Shown: positions 1 to 6,795, counted from the first letter of the stretch. The stretch is DNA of 7,876 bases from Thermoproteota archaeon (GCA_027492035.1 JAOZFT010000029.1:1-7876), one strand, 5' to 3'. Program-made: numbers and translations. Notes: generated by a model not told the origin, from the sequence alone.

Positions 1-1136
1 TTGATGCAGAGGGGAGGAAGTAAACGGATGATGTTTATTCCTGAAGCTAGAGCTAATACGTTGTAATCCATTAATTTGTTTAGGTAAGGGCCGGCTGGAA
101 ATTTCAGTTCTAGGGCAAGCATTAACCCTATTCCTCTGATTTCATTAACTAATCCCTCAACCCAGCACTCTTTTCTTAATTTGTTTAGGAAATATTTACC
201 TTTCTCACCTGCCTTCTCATGAAGTTTCTCTTCTAAAATAACATTTATTGTAGCCAAGGCTGCTGCACAAATGACAGGTGACCCTCCGTAGGTGTTGCCA
301 TGTTCCCCCTTTTTCAGAGAATCCATTACCTCTTTCTTAGCTACTGTTACACCTATGGGTAACCCTCCAGCTAACCCCTTAGCCATACAAAGGATATCCG
401 GTTCAACATTGAAATGTTCACAAGCAAACATTTTCCCTGTTCTGCCGAGGCCTGTTTGAACTTCGTCAAGAATCATTAAAACATTTTTTTCGTCACATAT
501 TTCCCTCACTTGTTTAAGGTAGTCTTTGCTGGGTATTATTATTCCTGACTCTCCCTGAACAGGTTCAAGGATAACGGCTGCTGTTTCTTCACTTATTTGC
601 TTCTCCAGTTCTTCGGCGTCGTTATATTTCACAAATTTAACCTTTGGAAGCAAAGGCTGAAAGGGAGTCCTGTATTTTGGTTTCCATGTTAAGGATAGGG
701 AGCCAAAAGTTCTTCCGTGGAATCCTTGCTTCATAGAAATTATTTCCTTTTTACCTGAATATTTTCTAGCTAATTTTATAGCTGCTTCAACGGATTCTGT
801 TCCGCTATTTGAGAAAAAAACAGACGTTAAATTTTTAGGGGTTATTTCAACTATTTTTTCAGCTAATTCAGCCCTTACGTCGCTGTAGAATATGCCTGGA
901 CATGTTGAAATCTTCTCTATTTGCTCCTTCACTGCAGCTATAACTTTCTGGTGGGAGTGACCTATTACACATGACCCGTGGCCTGCTACGCAATCAATGT
1001 ATTCTTTACCGTTTATGTCCCAAATTTTAGCCCCTTTCCCTTTAACAGCAACTATTTTCCTTTTAGCGTAAACATTAGCTATATAAAGGGTTTCCTTCCT
1101 TACCACAGAGTCCTCATTAAGTGTTTTCCCCAACAT
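1..1136 (-). CDS. lysJ: LysW-aminoadipate semialdehyde / LysW-glutamate semialdehyde aminotransferase (LysJ/ArgD family), 3' end cut by window
   Basis: PLP-dependent class III aminotransferase of the acetylornithine aminotransferase family. In a LysW cluster it should transaminate the LysW-bound semialdehyde, using glutamate as amino donor, to give LysW-lysine and/or LysW-ornithine. I read 378 codons from the ATG at 1136 to the window edge without a stop. Family length is near 390-400, so only about the last 15-20 residues are missing. Visible landmarks are SGTES (111-115, phosphate-binding region), GFHGRT (138-143), LDEVQTG (223-229, cofactor-pyridine Asp at 224), the Schiff-base lysine K253 in MAKGLAGG, and NTYGG (281-285). 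The start overlaps the end of lysZ by 20 bp and a TAAGGA stretch lies just upstream, so translation is probably coupled. Assignment to LysJ rather than ordinary ArgD rests on the lysWYZ neighbours. The enzyme may serve both lysine and arginine. Confidence 0.93.
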   Translation of the reverse strand, partial: MLGKTLNEDSVVRKETLYIANVYAKRKIVAVKGKGAKIWDINGKEYIDCVAGHGSCVIGHSHQKVIAAVKEQIEKISTCPGIFYSDVRAELAEKIVEITPKNLTSVFFSNSGTESVEAAIKLARKYSGKKEIISMKQGFHGRTFGSLSLTWKPKYRTPFQPLLPKVKFVKYNDAEELEKQISEETAAVILEPVQGESGIIIPSKDYLKQVREICDEKNVLMILDEVQTGLGRTGKMFACEHFNVEPDILCMAKGLAGGLPIGVTVAKKEVMDSLKKGEHGNTYGGSPVICAAALATINVILEEKLHEKAGEKGKYFLNKLRKECWVEGLVNEIRGIGLMLALELKFPAGPYLNKLMDYNVLALASGINIIRLLPPLCI

Positions 1137-1935
1137 TCCTTACCACTGTGCAATTTTCTTCTTTCAACGCCTTAGTTACAGGGTTACTTCTGAAACCTGA
1201 AGAAATAATTGCTTTTAGAACTCCCCCCCTTAAAGCCTCTTTAACAGCTAAAACTTTCTTCTTCATTCCATAACCTACTTCTTTAAGCACAGGTTCGATT
1301 TCACAGCCCCTTATTTCCTTTATAAATCTACCTTTTGCATCTTTAATCCCTTCAACATCTGTTAAAATAAGGAGAGCATCAGCTGATAAAGCAGAAGCAA
1401 TATTAGCTGCAGCTCTGTCGCCGTCAACGTTTAAAGGTTCATTTTCCTCACCTAAAGCTAAAGCAGCTATGACAGGGAGGTAACCTTCCTTCAAAAGAAT
1501 TTCTAAAATCTCTTTATTTACATGGTTTATTTTACCTGTGTAACCACCCTCAACAATTAACACTTTGTTTCCCACTACCGACTTTACTTTCTTTTTCCTT
1601 TTAGCTTTAAGTAAGAAACCGTCTAGTCCCGTTAAACCAACAGCTTTAATCCCTTGTTTCGCAAGCTCTAAAACAATTTTTTTGTTAATTAACCCACCTA
1701 CGACCATTTGGTAAATTTTAATCGTTTCTTCGTCAGTGTACCTGCTTCTGAATCCTGAAGGTGAAACTATAAATTTCTGTTTAACCCCCATTCTTTCTGC
1801 TTGTTCAGTTACTTGTTTCCCTCCCCCATGAACAATTACGAATTCATGTTCATTAACTAAACTGCTTAAGTCATTTATTACTTGAGCAAGTGCTTGATCA
1901 ATTACTTTCCCTCCAAGTTTAACTACAATAAACAT
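1117..1935 (-). CDS. lysZ: [LysW]-aminoadipate / [LysW]-glutamate kinase
   Basis: Amino-acid kinase family protein of 272 residues, the usual size for LysZ/ArgB. It phosphorylates the side-chain carboxylate of the aminoadipate or glutamate carried on LysW. Motifs: VKLGGK (5-10, phosphate-binding lysine and glycines), HGGGK (36-40), SGFRSRYTDEE (60-70, a LysZ-like version of the substrate loop that is VTD-type in classical ArgB), NVDGDRAA (169-176), LTDVEG (191-196) and GYGMKKK (221-227). A strongly basic run at 110-118 (KAKRKKKVK) would suit docking of the very acidic LysW; this is inference. The ATG start has a purine-rich GAGGGGGA directly upstream. There is a 54-bp gap from lysY and a 20-bp overlap with lysJ. 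Whether it handles the lysine substrate, the arginine substrate or both cannot be decided from sequence. Confidence 0.95.
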   Translation of the reverse strand: MFIVVKLGGKVIDQALAQVINDLSSLVNEHEFVIVHGGGKQVTEQAERMGVKQKFIVSPSGFRSRYTDEETIKIYQMVVGGLINKKIVLELAKQGIKAVGLTGLDGFLLKAKRKKKVKSVVGNKVLIVEGGYTGKINHVNKEILEILLKEGYLPVIAALALGEENEPLNVDGDRAAANIASALSADALLILTDVEGIKDAKGRFIKEIRGCEIEPVLKEVGYGMKKKVLAVKEALRGGVLKAIISSGFRSNPVTKALKEENCTVVRNVGENT

Positions 1936-1989
1936 TCCCCCTCAACCGTTTAAGGGCATTTGTTGGTTTAACAAAGGCTTGAATTTATG

Positions 1990-3042
1990 TTAAACAGGGA
2001 ACAAACCCGGAAAAAATAGACCCGTAGTTTCATCCAATCCAGCAACTAAGTTCATGTTTTGAATTGCTTGACCAGCTGCCCCCTTAACCAAGTTATCCAG
2101 GGCTGAAACCAGAACTACTCTCCCCACATGTTCATCTATTTCAAACCCTATGTCGCAAAAGTTTGACCCTATTAAGGTTTTAGGGTCTGGAAGGGAGTAC
2201 AGTCCCTCCCTCCTCTTTATTATCCTAATAAATGGTTCTTGACCGTAAAATTTCCTATAAATCCTCCACAACTCTTTTTCAGTCACTTCTCTCAAAGGAA
2301 AAGAATGGATTGTTGCAAGTATACCTCTTACTGTGTCGACTGCATGAGCTGAAAAAGACACTTTAACGTCAGCTTCAGCCAATAAACTTAACTCTTGCTC
2401 AATTTCAGCCGTGTGCCTATGTTTAGCAACTTTGTAAGGTCTGATTACATTTGCTCTTTCAGGGTGGTGGGTGGACCTAGATGGCTTCACGCCGCTGCCT
2501 GAGGAACCTATTTTAGCGTCAACAACAATTTTTTCAAGGTCTATCACCTTTTCAGAAATTAGAGGGGCTAAGGGGAGTATGGAGGCTGAAGCCATACACC
2601 CAGGGCAAGCTACAATTTCAGCTTTCTTTATCTCCTCTTTATGAATTTCAGGCAAACCATAAACAGCCTTTTTTACAAGTTCTGGACATGTATGCCTGCC
2701 GTAATAATGAACGTAAGTATTTAAGTTTTTTAAACGAAAGTCTGCACTTAAATCAATTATTTTTAATCCCCTATCCATCAGTTGCGGAATCATTGTCTGT
2801 GAAACACCGTGAGGAGTAGCAAAAAAGACGAAGTTGCAACTGTCACTTATTTTTTCAGGGTTGAAACTTTGAATTCTTAAATTCAGCAATTTCCTTAAGT
2901 GAGGATGGACACTGCCAATAAGTTTTCCGTTGTGGGTTCTGGAGGAAGCGTAAGTAATTTCTGCTTCAGGGTGAATGAGGAGTAATCGAGCTAATTCACC
3001 GCCTGTGTATCCTGAAATACCTATTATTGCTGCTTCAATCAA
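1990..3042 (-). CDS. lysY: [LysW]-aminoadipate 6-phosphate / [LysW]-glutamyl phosphate reductase
   Basis: NADPH-dependent reductase of the ArgC/LysY family, 350 residues, full length. It converts the acyl phosphate made by LysZ on LysW into the semialdehyde used by LysJ. The N-terminal Rossmann motif is GISGYTGGEL (8-17), followed by YASSRTHNGK (31-40). The nucleophilic cysteine is C149 in CPGC (146-149). The catalytic histidine region is KHRHTAEIEQEL (207-218). GSSGSGVKPSRS (179-190) and the C-terminal VSALDNLVKGAAGQA (312-326) are typical of the family. The start is TTG at 3042, with no in-frame ATG giving a better N-terminus and a GAGAGG ribosome-binding site about 7 nt upstream. The Rossmann motif begins a few residues in, as expected. 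It lies 49 bp downstream of lysW, and no lysX is inserted between them. Confidence 0.95.
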   Translation of the reverse strand: MIEAAIIGISGYTGGELARLLLIHPEAEITYASSRTHNGKLIGSVHPHLRKLLNLRIQSFNPEKISDSCNFVFFATPHGVSQTMIPQLMDRGLKIIDLSADFRLKNLNTYVHYYGRHTCPELVKKAVYGLPEIHKEEIKKAEIVACPGCMASASILPLAPLISEKVIDLEKIVVDAKIGSSGSGVKPSRSTHHPERANVIRPYKVAKHRHTAEIEQELSLLAEADVKVSFSAHAVDTVRGILATIHSFPLREVTEKELWRIYRKFYGQEPFIRIIKRREGLYSLPDPKTLIGSNFCDIGFEIDEHVGRVVLVSALDNLVKGAAGQAIQNMNLVAGLDETTGLFFPGLFPV

Positions 3043-3091
3043 ATCAAAACCTCTCTTTAATGAACTGCGAAAAACTTGCCATGAAATTTAT

Positions 3092-3274
3092 TTACTGACC
3101 CCAATCTTCTCCTTCCAGTTCTGCTTCAGCCAGTACTATTTTGTCGTTATTTATTTCAACTACTTCAAGTTCTGTTCCGCAGTCTGAACATTCAACAACT
3201 TCTCTTACAACCGGATCTGTTAAATTTATTTCAGCTCCACAAACCGGGCATGAGGCAATGAACACCTGAGCCAT
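3092..3274 (-). CDS. lysW: Amino-group carrier protein LysW (ends in Gln, not Glu)
   Basis: Small acidic zinc-ribbon protein of 60 residues, the carrier of the LysW lysine/arginine pathway. Two CxxC pairs (C9/C12 and C29/C32) bind the structural zinc. The rest is rich in Asp and Glu, with few basic residues, matching the basic surfaces expected of partner enzymes. The tail is EGEDWGQ. The family ends in EDWGE, and that last glutamate's side-chain carboxyl is joined to the substrate amino group by LysX. Here the last codon is CAG followed by TAA, so a glutamine replaces it. A GAG codon would differ by one base, and no in-frame extension supplies a glutamate. A ribosome-binding site (GAGGGTGAT, 3279-3287) sits just before the ATG. 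It is the first gene of the lys operon and is preceded by a TATA-like box. Confidence 0.94.
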   Translation of the reverse strand: MAQVFIASCPVCGAEINLTDPVVREVVECSDCGTELEVVEINNDKIVLAEAELEGEDWGQ

Positions 3275-3278
3275 TCAC

Positions 3279-3287
3279 ATCACCCTC
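3279..3287 (-). promoter_or_regulatory. Ribosome binding site of lysW
   Basis: GAGGGTGAT on the minus strand, complementary to the archaeal 16S rRNA 3' end, ends 4 nt before the ATG at 3274. It supports this start and suggests a leadered mRNA, in agreement with the distance to the TATA-like box. Confidence 0.7.
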
Positions 3288-3370
3288 ACTTACTTGAACC
3301 CTTTTTTCAATTTACCTGTTTCTTTAATGAACAGGGGAGAATTAATGAAGCAATTCTTTCTTTCAGTAAC

Positions 3371-3402
3371 TTTATAAATCTTCCGTTGAAATTTTTAAAT
3401 TT
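3371..3402 (-). promoter_or_regulatory. Putative promoter of the lysWYZJ operon, with an AT-rich palindrome upstream
   Basis: TTTATAAA (3371-3378) is a good archaeal TATA box about 100 bp before the lysW ATG. A start site roughly 25 bp downstream would fall near 3350 and leave a leader of about 75 nt. Ten bases upstream of the box (3389-3402) is an inverted repeat, AAATTT-TT-AAATTT. This could be an Lrp/AsnC-type operator, since Sulfolobus lys genes are controlled by the Lrp-family regulator LysM. The region is very AT-rich, so the palindrome may be chance. TATA assignment moderate, operator speculative. Confidence 0.5.
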
Positions 3403-3669
3403 GTAGAGAAAAGAAGGAAAAAATGATTGGAATAACAAAAAATTAAGAGAAATATTTTATTTGTTTATAAATAAGTAGAAAAAACTAAACAAAGTAAGCC
3501 ATTTAAGGCTTTGAATTCTTTCACCTTAAAAGGAGGTTCGAAATATTAAACTAAACACCAAAGAAGTAAATGAATAATTATAAATTTTTCCATATTTAAT
3601 TCATTTATGGGTTAAATGTTCACAAAAATCTTTTCTAGGTAATATTTTTTCATTCAAGAAGTTTTCATT

Positions 3670-3712
3670 AAAAAAAGGGAGCCGCTGAGGAATAAGTAAA
3701 AAAGGACTTATT
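3670..3712 (-). terminator. Possible transcription end of the pyrBIC operon
   Basis: About 110-155 nt past the pyrC stop, the minus strand has a 7-bp inverted repeat (AATAAGT at 3691-3697 and ACTTATT at 3706-3712) whose loop carries a T6 run. A short GC-rich stretch follows, then a T7 run (3670-3676). Archaeal terminators are mainly T-runs, so this is plausible. The plus strand reads TTTATTTTTT straight after the same hairpin, so the polarity is not certain. Confidence 0.35.
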
Positions 3713-3824
3713 TATTTTTTAATATGGAAGAAGTGTAGTTCGGATTTTTCGACTTTCTTTCAAATTTAATGCTGCAAGAAAAGTAATGCTGGTTTTTAAA
3801 TGTCTTCTGAAGCTGTTAAAATAC

Positions 3825-5156
3825 TCAAGGAAACCTTTTTAGAAAAGTTCCATGACCTGGTTTTGAAAGAGGGGTTCCTTTTTCTATAATTAATTCCCCC
3901 CTGCAGAAAGTGGCTTGAATTTCTCCTTTAAACTTTTTCCCAAGAAACATTGATTGTTTAGTTTTGGTTAACAAGTATTCTTCTGTCACTTTAAACTCTG
4001 ACTTAGGATCTATTAAGACTATGTCAGCATCTGAACCTGGCAGTAAACAACCTTTTTTAGGATATATCCTTAGGAATTTAGCAGCGTTAGTTGAGAAGAC
4101 TTTTATTAATGTTTCCAAAGTTATTTCCCTATTTGAGTATAGGGTGAAGAGAATAGGCAGGGTGGTTTCGATACCAGGCATCCCTGATGGAGCCAAAGTA
4201 ATTTCTTCATATCCTTTATCCTTCATTTCCTTTGGGTAGGGGGCATGGTCACTTGCCACAAAGTTTATGTTTCCTTTAGTAAGCTCTTCCACCAGTCTTC
4301 GATTGTCAAATTTGTTCCTTAAAGGGGGACCGACTTTTGCGTAGGGTCCTTGCTTATCCATTTCATCCATTGTTAATGTTAAGTAATGTGGGGTTGTTTC
4401 AACTGTTATTTTAGGCCATAGTTTCCTGTACATGGAGATTATGTCCATACTGTCTGAACTGCTCAAATGAACTATATGCACTGGACATCTTGTTTGTCTT
4501 GCAATTTCTAAGACCCTCGCCACCCCTATACTTTCACACATTATTCTCTCTTTTGCGTAGTCACTGAATTTATTCCTGGATTCCTTTTTCAGTTTTACAA
4601 TTGCCCCTTCATCTTCAGCATGAACCATTAAGGGAACTTGGTACTTCTTGATTTCTAACATTATTTCTTTGAGGGAGGAAGTGTCTGGAGCAGATAAACC
4701 AGGAAATCTTGAAATCATAAAAGTTTTAACGGCTCCTACACCTGCTTCAGCCATTTCTTTAATGTTTTCAACAGTGGTTTTTCCAACTCCTCCAAGCAAC
4801 ATGAAGTCAATATGCGCCTTATTTCTCACTTTTTTAAGTTTATCCCTCAAAATTTTTGCATCAGTTACAGGGGGTTCAGTGTTAGGCATGTCAGCTATGG
4901 TGGTTACTCCTCCATGTGCAGCTGCTAAAGTCCCTGTTTCAAAGTTCTCGGCAGGATTGGAGCTTGGGTCTCTGAAGTGTACATGTGGATCAATCCCTCC
5001 TGGAATAGCTATTTTTCCTTCTGCATCATATACTTTGTCAGCTTCACAAATTTTTTTAGAGAAACAAGTTACCTTTCCTTCACTAACCATTATATTGACT
5101 TGTAGGAGGTTGTTGTTAAGCAAGATGCAGCAGTTTTTAATCAATAAATCAATCAT
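3825..5156 (-). CDS. pyrC: Dihydroorotase
   Basis: Zinc amidohydrolase of 443 residues that cyclises N-carbamoyl-L-aspartate to dihydroorotate, the third step of pyrimidine synthesis, in the cytoplasm. Expected motifs appear in order: the HxH metal site in DPHVHFRDP (56-64; H58, H60), GGVTTIADMPNTEPP (82-96), a lysine in GAVKTFM (141-147; K144) that fits the metal-bridging position, VHAEDEG (178-184; H179), HIVHLSS (227-233; H230), TTPHYLT (254-260) and SDHAPYP (302-308; D303). The C-terminus closes with the GSDADIVLIDP segment (374-384) and a PGHGTF tail, as in allantoinase-like dihydroorotases. Length and motif order make the enzyme look complete and active. It starts with ATG 47 bp after pyrI behind only a weak ribosome-binding site and is the last gene of the pyr operon. 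Confidence 0.95.
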   Translation of the reverse strand: MIDLLIKNCCILLNNNLLQVNIMVSEGKVTCFSKKICEADKVYDAEGKIAIPGGIDPHVHFRDPSSNPAENFETGTLAAAHGGVTTIADMPNTEPPVTDAKILRDKLKKVRNKAHIDFMLLGGVGKTTVENIKEMAEAGVGAVKTFMISRFPGLSAPDTSSLKEIMLEIKKYQVPLMVHAEDEGAIVKLKKESRNKFSDYAKERIMCESIGVARVLEIARQTRCPVHIVHLSSSDSMDIISMYRKLWPKITVETTPHYLTLTMDEMDKQGPYAKVGPPLRNKFDNRRLVEELTKGNINFVASDHAPYPKEMKDKGYEEITLAPSGMPGIETTLPILFTLYSNREITLETLIKVFSTNAAKFLRIYPKKGCLLPGSDADIVLIDPKSEFKVTEEYLLTKTKQSMFLGKKFKGEIQATFCRGELIIEKGTPLSKPGHGTFLKRFP

Positions 5157-5203
5157 TCTCTACACTTTTAAAGGTTTTTCCCAAAAACAGAGAAGAGAGA
5201 AAG

Positions 5204-5674
5204 TTAAAGCAGTTTCTCTATTTCTTCTTCCTTTACTATTTTGTCGCAGTAGTCACATTTGATTTTTAAAGGTTTCCTGTTTATTACTGTGAAGGATGTT
5301 TTGACAGGTTCTCTTTCCTTGTTAGTTATGCATTTGGGGTTTGGACATTTCAAAATATCTACTAAATGGTTTGGGATTTCAATTTTTTCTCCAGGTCCAG
5401 CTACGTGGTTTTTAACTGTACTTATTGTGGCTGTGGGGCTTAACAAAGCAACTTTAATTTTTTCTTCCTCCTTTAAATACCTTTTCCTAAGCTCAACCAC
5501 ATCCTTAACTTTGATTTCTTCATTTGGGACATTTAACGCCAAAATCACAGCTCCTTCTTTCGCTTTCAAGACCTTGAGTATTTTTAACGCCTTCCCTGCT
5601 GAAACATGATCTATAAGTGTTCCTTCATCTATTTTTACTGTTTTAGGTTTTCTTCCTTCACCTATTTCACTCAT
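5204..5674 (-). CDS. pyrI: Aspartate carbamoyltransferase regulatory chain
   Basis: Regulatory subunit that binds nucleotide effectors and links PyrB trimers into the allosteric holoenzyme; it has no catalytic role. From the ATG at 5674 it is 156 residues, close to the family's roughly 150. The N-terminal nucleotide-binding domain includes GTLIDHVSAGKALKIL, equivalent to the GTVIDHIPA region of known PyrI. The C-terminal zinc domain has all four cysteines (C110, C115, C140, C143; Cx4C then Cx2C) and a PVKTSF strand. A TTG at 5695 would add seven residues and overlap pyrB. I prefer the ATG because a GGAGGGG (5682-5688) lies 7-9 nt before it and it starts 4 nt after the pyrB stop. PyrI is common in archaea and enteric bacteria and supports feedback control of this pathway. 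Confidence 0.94.
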   Translation of the reverse strand: MSEIGEGRKPKTVKIDEGTLIDHVSAGKALKILKVLKAKEGAVILALNVPNEEIKVKDVVELRKRYLKEEEKIKVALLSPTATISTVKNHVAGPGEKIEIPNHLVDILKCPNPKCITNKEREPVKTSFTVINRKPLKIKCDYCDKIVKEEEIEKLL

Positions 5675-5678
5675 TCCT

Positions 5679-6608
5679 TTACCCCTCCAACCCAAGTATC
5701 TCCTTTATTAAAGCAGCCCTTATAACCATGCCGTTAACGGCTTGCTGAAAATACCTGGCATGTTTTGTTGAGTCAACTTCAGGTGAGAGTTCGGTGACTC
5801 TTGGCAGAGGATGCATTACAATTAAATTTTCCTTGCACCCCTCAAGGGAAGAGGGAGTAACTGTGTAAAGTCCTTTAAGTTTTTCGTATTCCTCAGGGTT
5901 TGGAAGCCTTTCCTTCTGTATCCTGGTAACGTAGAGAACATCCAATTCATTTATTGCATCTTGTAACTTTTCAATTTTTTCGTAACGTATTTTCCTTTCT
6001 ACCATCTCAAGGACTTCCTCACGTATTTGTAAAATTTCAGGTGCTATGTAATAAATTTTAACGTTGGAAAAAAGAGAAAGGCCGTAACTTAGGCTGCTGG
6101 GCGTCCTTCCATATTTGAGGTCTCCCATTATTCCAATATTTAAGTTATCTATGTGTTTAAATTCTCTCCAAATAGTGTACAGGTCAAGCAGGGTTTGTGT
6201 TGGGTGTTCTCTTGAACCGTCTCCTGCATTAATTACAGGAGCCTCTGCAAACTCAGCTGCAAGTTTACTGGCTCCTTCACTTGGATGCCTTAAAACAATT
6301 AAGTCTACTTTGTACCCATCTATCATTTTGATGGTGTCGGCTAATGTTTCTCCTTTAGCTACACTTGTTCTTTGAACCTCTCCGAAATCTAACACGTCAC
6401 CCCCTAATCTTTTCACAGCCATTGTGAAACTTAATCTTGTCCTTGTTGAAGGCTCAAAGAAAATTACTGCAACAATTTTTCCATTAGCTACGTTTAAAGT
6501 TTCCCCTCTCCTTAAACTTTCCAGTTCATCCGCCCTCCTAAACAAGTACTCTACTTCCTCTCTTGAAAAATCAAAAAACGAAATAATATCTCTCCCTTTA
6601 AGAGTCAA
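5679..6608 (-). CDS. pyrB: Aspartate carbamoyltransferase catalytic chain
   Basis: Transfers the carbamoyl group of carbamoyl phosphate to L-aspartate, the committed step of pyrimidine synthesis. 309 residues, full family length. Conserved active-site elements are visible: FEPSTRTRLSF (51-61; carbamoyl-phosphate loop S54-T55-R56-T57), the 80s loop TSVAKGET (81-88; K85), HPTQTLLDLYT (135-145; H135), GRTPSSL (167-173; R168), TRIQKER (228-234; R229 and Q231, aspartate site) and HPLPR (266-270). The start is TTG at 6608: an in-frame stop lies eight codons upstream with no ATG between, and GGTGG sits about 7 nt before it. The N-terminus, LKGRDIISFFDFS, matches archaeal and bacterial homologues. 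First gene of the pyr operon, 4 nt from the preferred pyrI start. Confidence 0.96.
   Translation of the reverse strand: MTLKGRDIISFFDFSREEVEYLFRRADELESLRRGETLNVANGKIVAVIFFEPSTRTRLSFTMAVKRLGGDVLDFGEVQRTSVAKGETLADTIKMIDGYKVDLIVLRHPSEGASKLAAEFAEAPVINAGDGSREHPTQTLLDLYTIWREFKHIDNLNIGIMGDLKYGRTPSSLSYGLSLFSNVKIYYIAPEILQIREEVLEMVERKIRYEKIEKLQDAINELDVLYVTRIQKERLPNPEEYEKLKGLYTVTPSSLEGCKENLIVMHPLPRVTELSPEVDSTKHARYFQQAVNGMVIRAALIKEILGLEG
5682..5688 (-). promoter_or_regulatory. Ribosome binding site that fixes the pyrI start
   Basis: GGAGGGG lies inside the last codons of pyrB, 7 nt before the ATG at 5674. It is one of the strongest purine motifs in the window and favours that ATG over the in-frame TTG at 5695, which lies upstream of the motif. 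It also points to coupled translation of pyrB and pyrI. Confidence 0.7.
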
Positions 6609-6657
6609 AACAAATCCACCTACGTAATGTTACAATGGAAAATTATTAAAAATCTTG

Positions 6658-6675
6658 TTTTTAAATCTTTAAAGA
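6658..6675 (-). promoter_or_regulatory. Putative promoter of the pyrBIC operon
   Basis: On the minus strand TTTAAAAA (6658-6665) is a TATA-like box preceded by the purine-rich AAAGA of a TCTTTAAAGA palindrome (6666-6675), in the place of a BRE. A start site some 25 bp downstream, near 6636, would leave a leader of about 28 nt before the TTG start of pyrB. The spacing is good, but the area is AT-rich, so other boxes are possible. Confidence 0.45.
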
Positions 6676-6795
6676 GAAGCAGTTCTTACTTTTAATTTTA
6701 ACAATTTCAGTTTTAACCAGCAAGGAGATATCTAAGGTTCAAATCTTTTCCATACAATAAATAACAGAGTTGGATTAAGTGTTCAGACAATTAAT

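Larger units (their letters stand above)
3275..3824. other. 550-bp gene-free spacer between pyrC and lysW
   Basis: No reading frame of coding character is present on either strand. Contents seen: the lysW ribosome-binding site and TATA-like box at the left end, several further TATA-like strings on the plus strand (for example 3464-3473), an AGGAGG at 3531-3536 with no usable start codon behind it, and the hairpin/T-run area at 3668-3720 that may end pyr transcripts. The base composition is too AT-rich for a stable structured RNA in a thermophile, and no tRNA or C/D-box RNA could be folded by eye. Confidence 0.6.

Noticed and set aside
3531-3536. AGGAGG, a perfect ribosome-binding motif on the plus strand in the spacer
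   Set aside because: No start codon lies at a suitable distance; the first ATG downstream opens only a nine-codon frame.
3496-3545. tRNA-like elements: a 5-bp stem AAGCC/GGCTT and a downstream GGTTCGAAA resembling a T-loop
   Set aside because: The loop is 6 rather than 7 nt, the T-arm has no complementary stem, and no acceptor or D-arm can be formed.
5173-5188. Small inverted repeat (GTTTTT/AAAAAC) between pyrI and pyrC as a possible terminator
   Set aside because: The stem is short and almost all A-T, no T-run follows in the direction of transcription, and pyrC lies only 47 bp away in the same operon.
4648-5262. 204-codon open frame on the plus strand
   Set aside because: It is the complement of the motif-complete dihydroorotase gene, with no family features of its own and no ribosome-binding site.
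5693-5695. TTG start that would lengthen PyrI to 163 residues
   Set aside because: The strong GGAGGGG lies downstream of it, and the ATG at 5674 gives the usual length and a 4-nt gap from pyrB.
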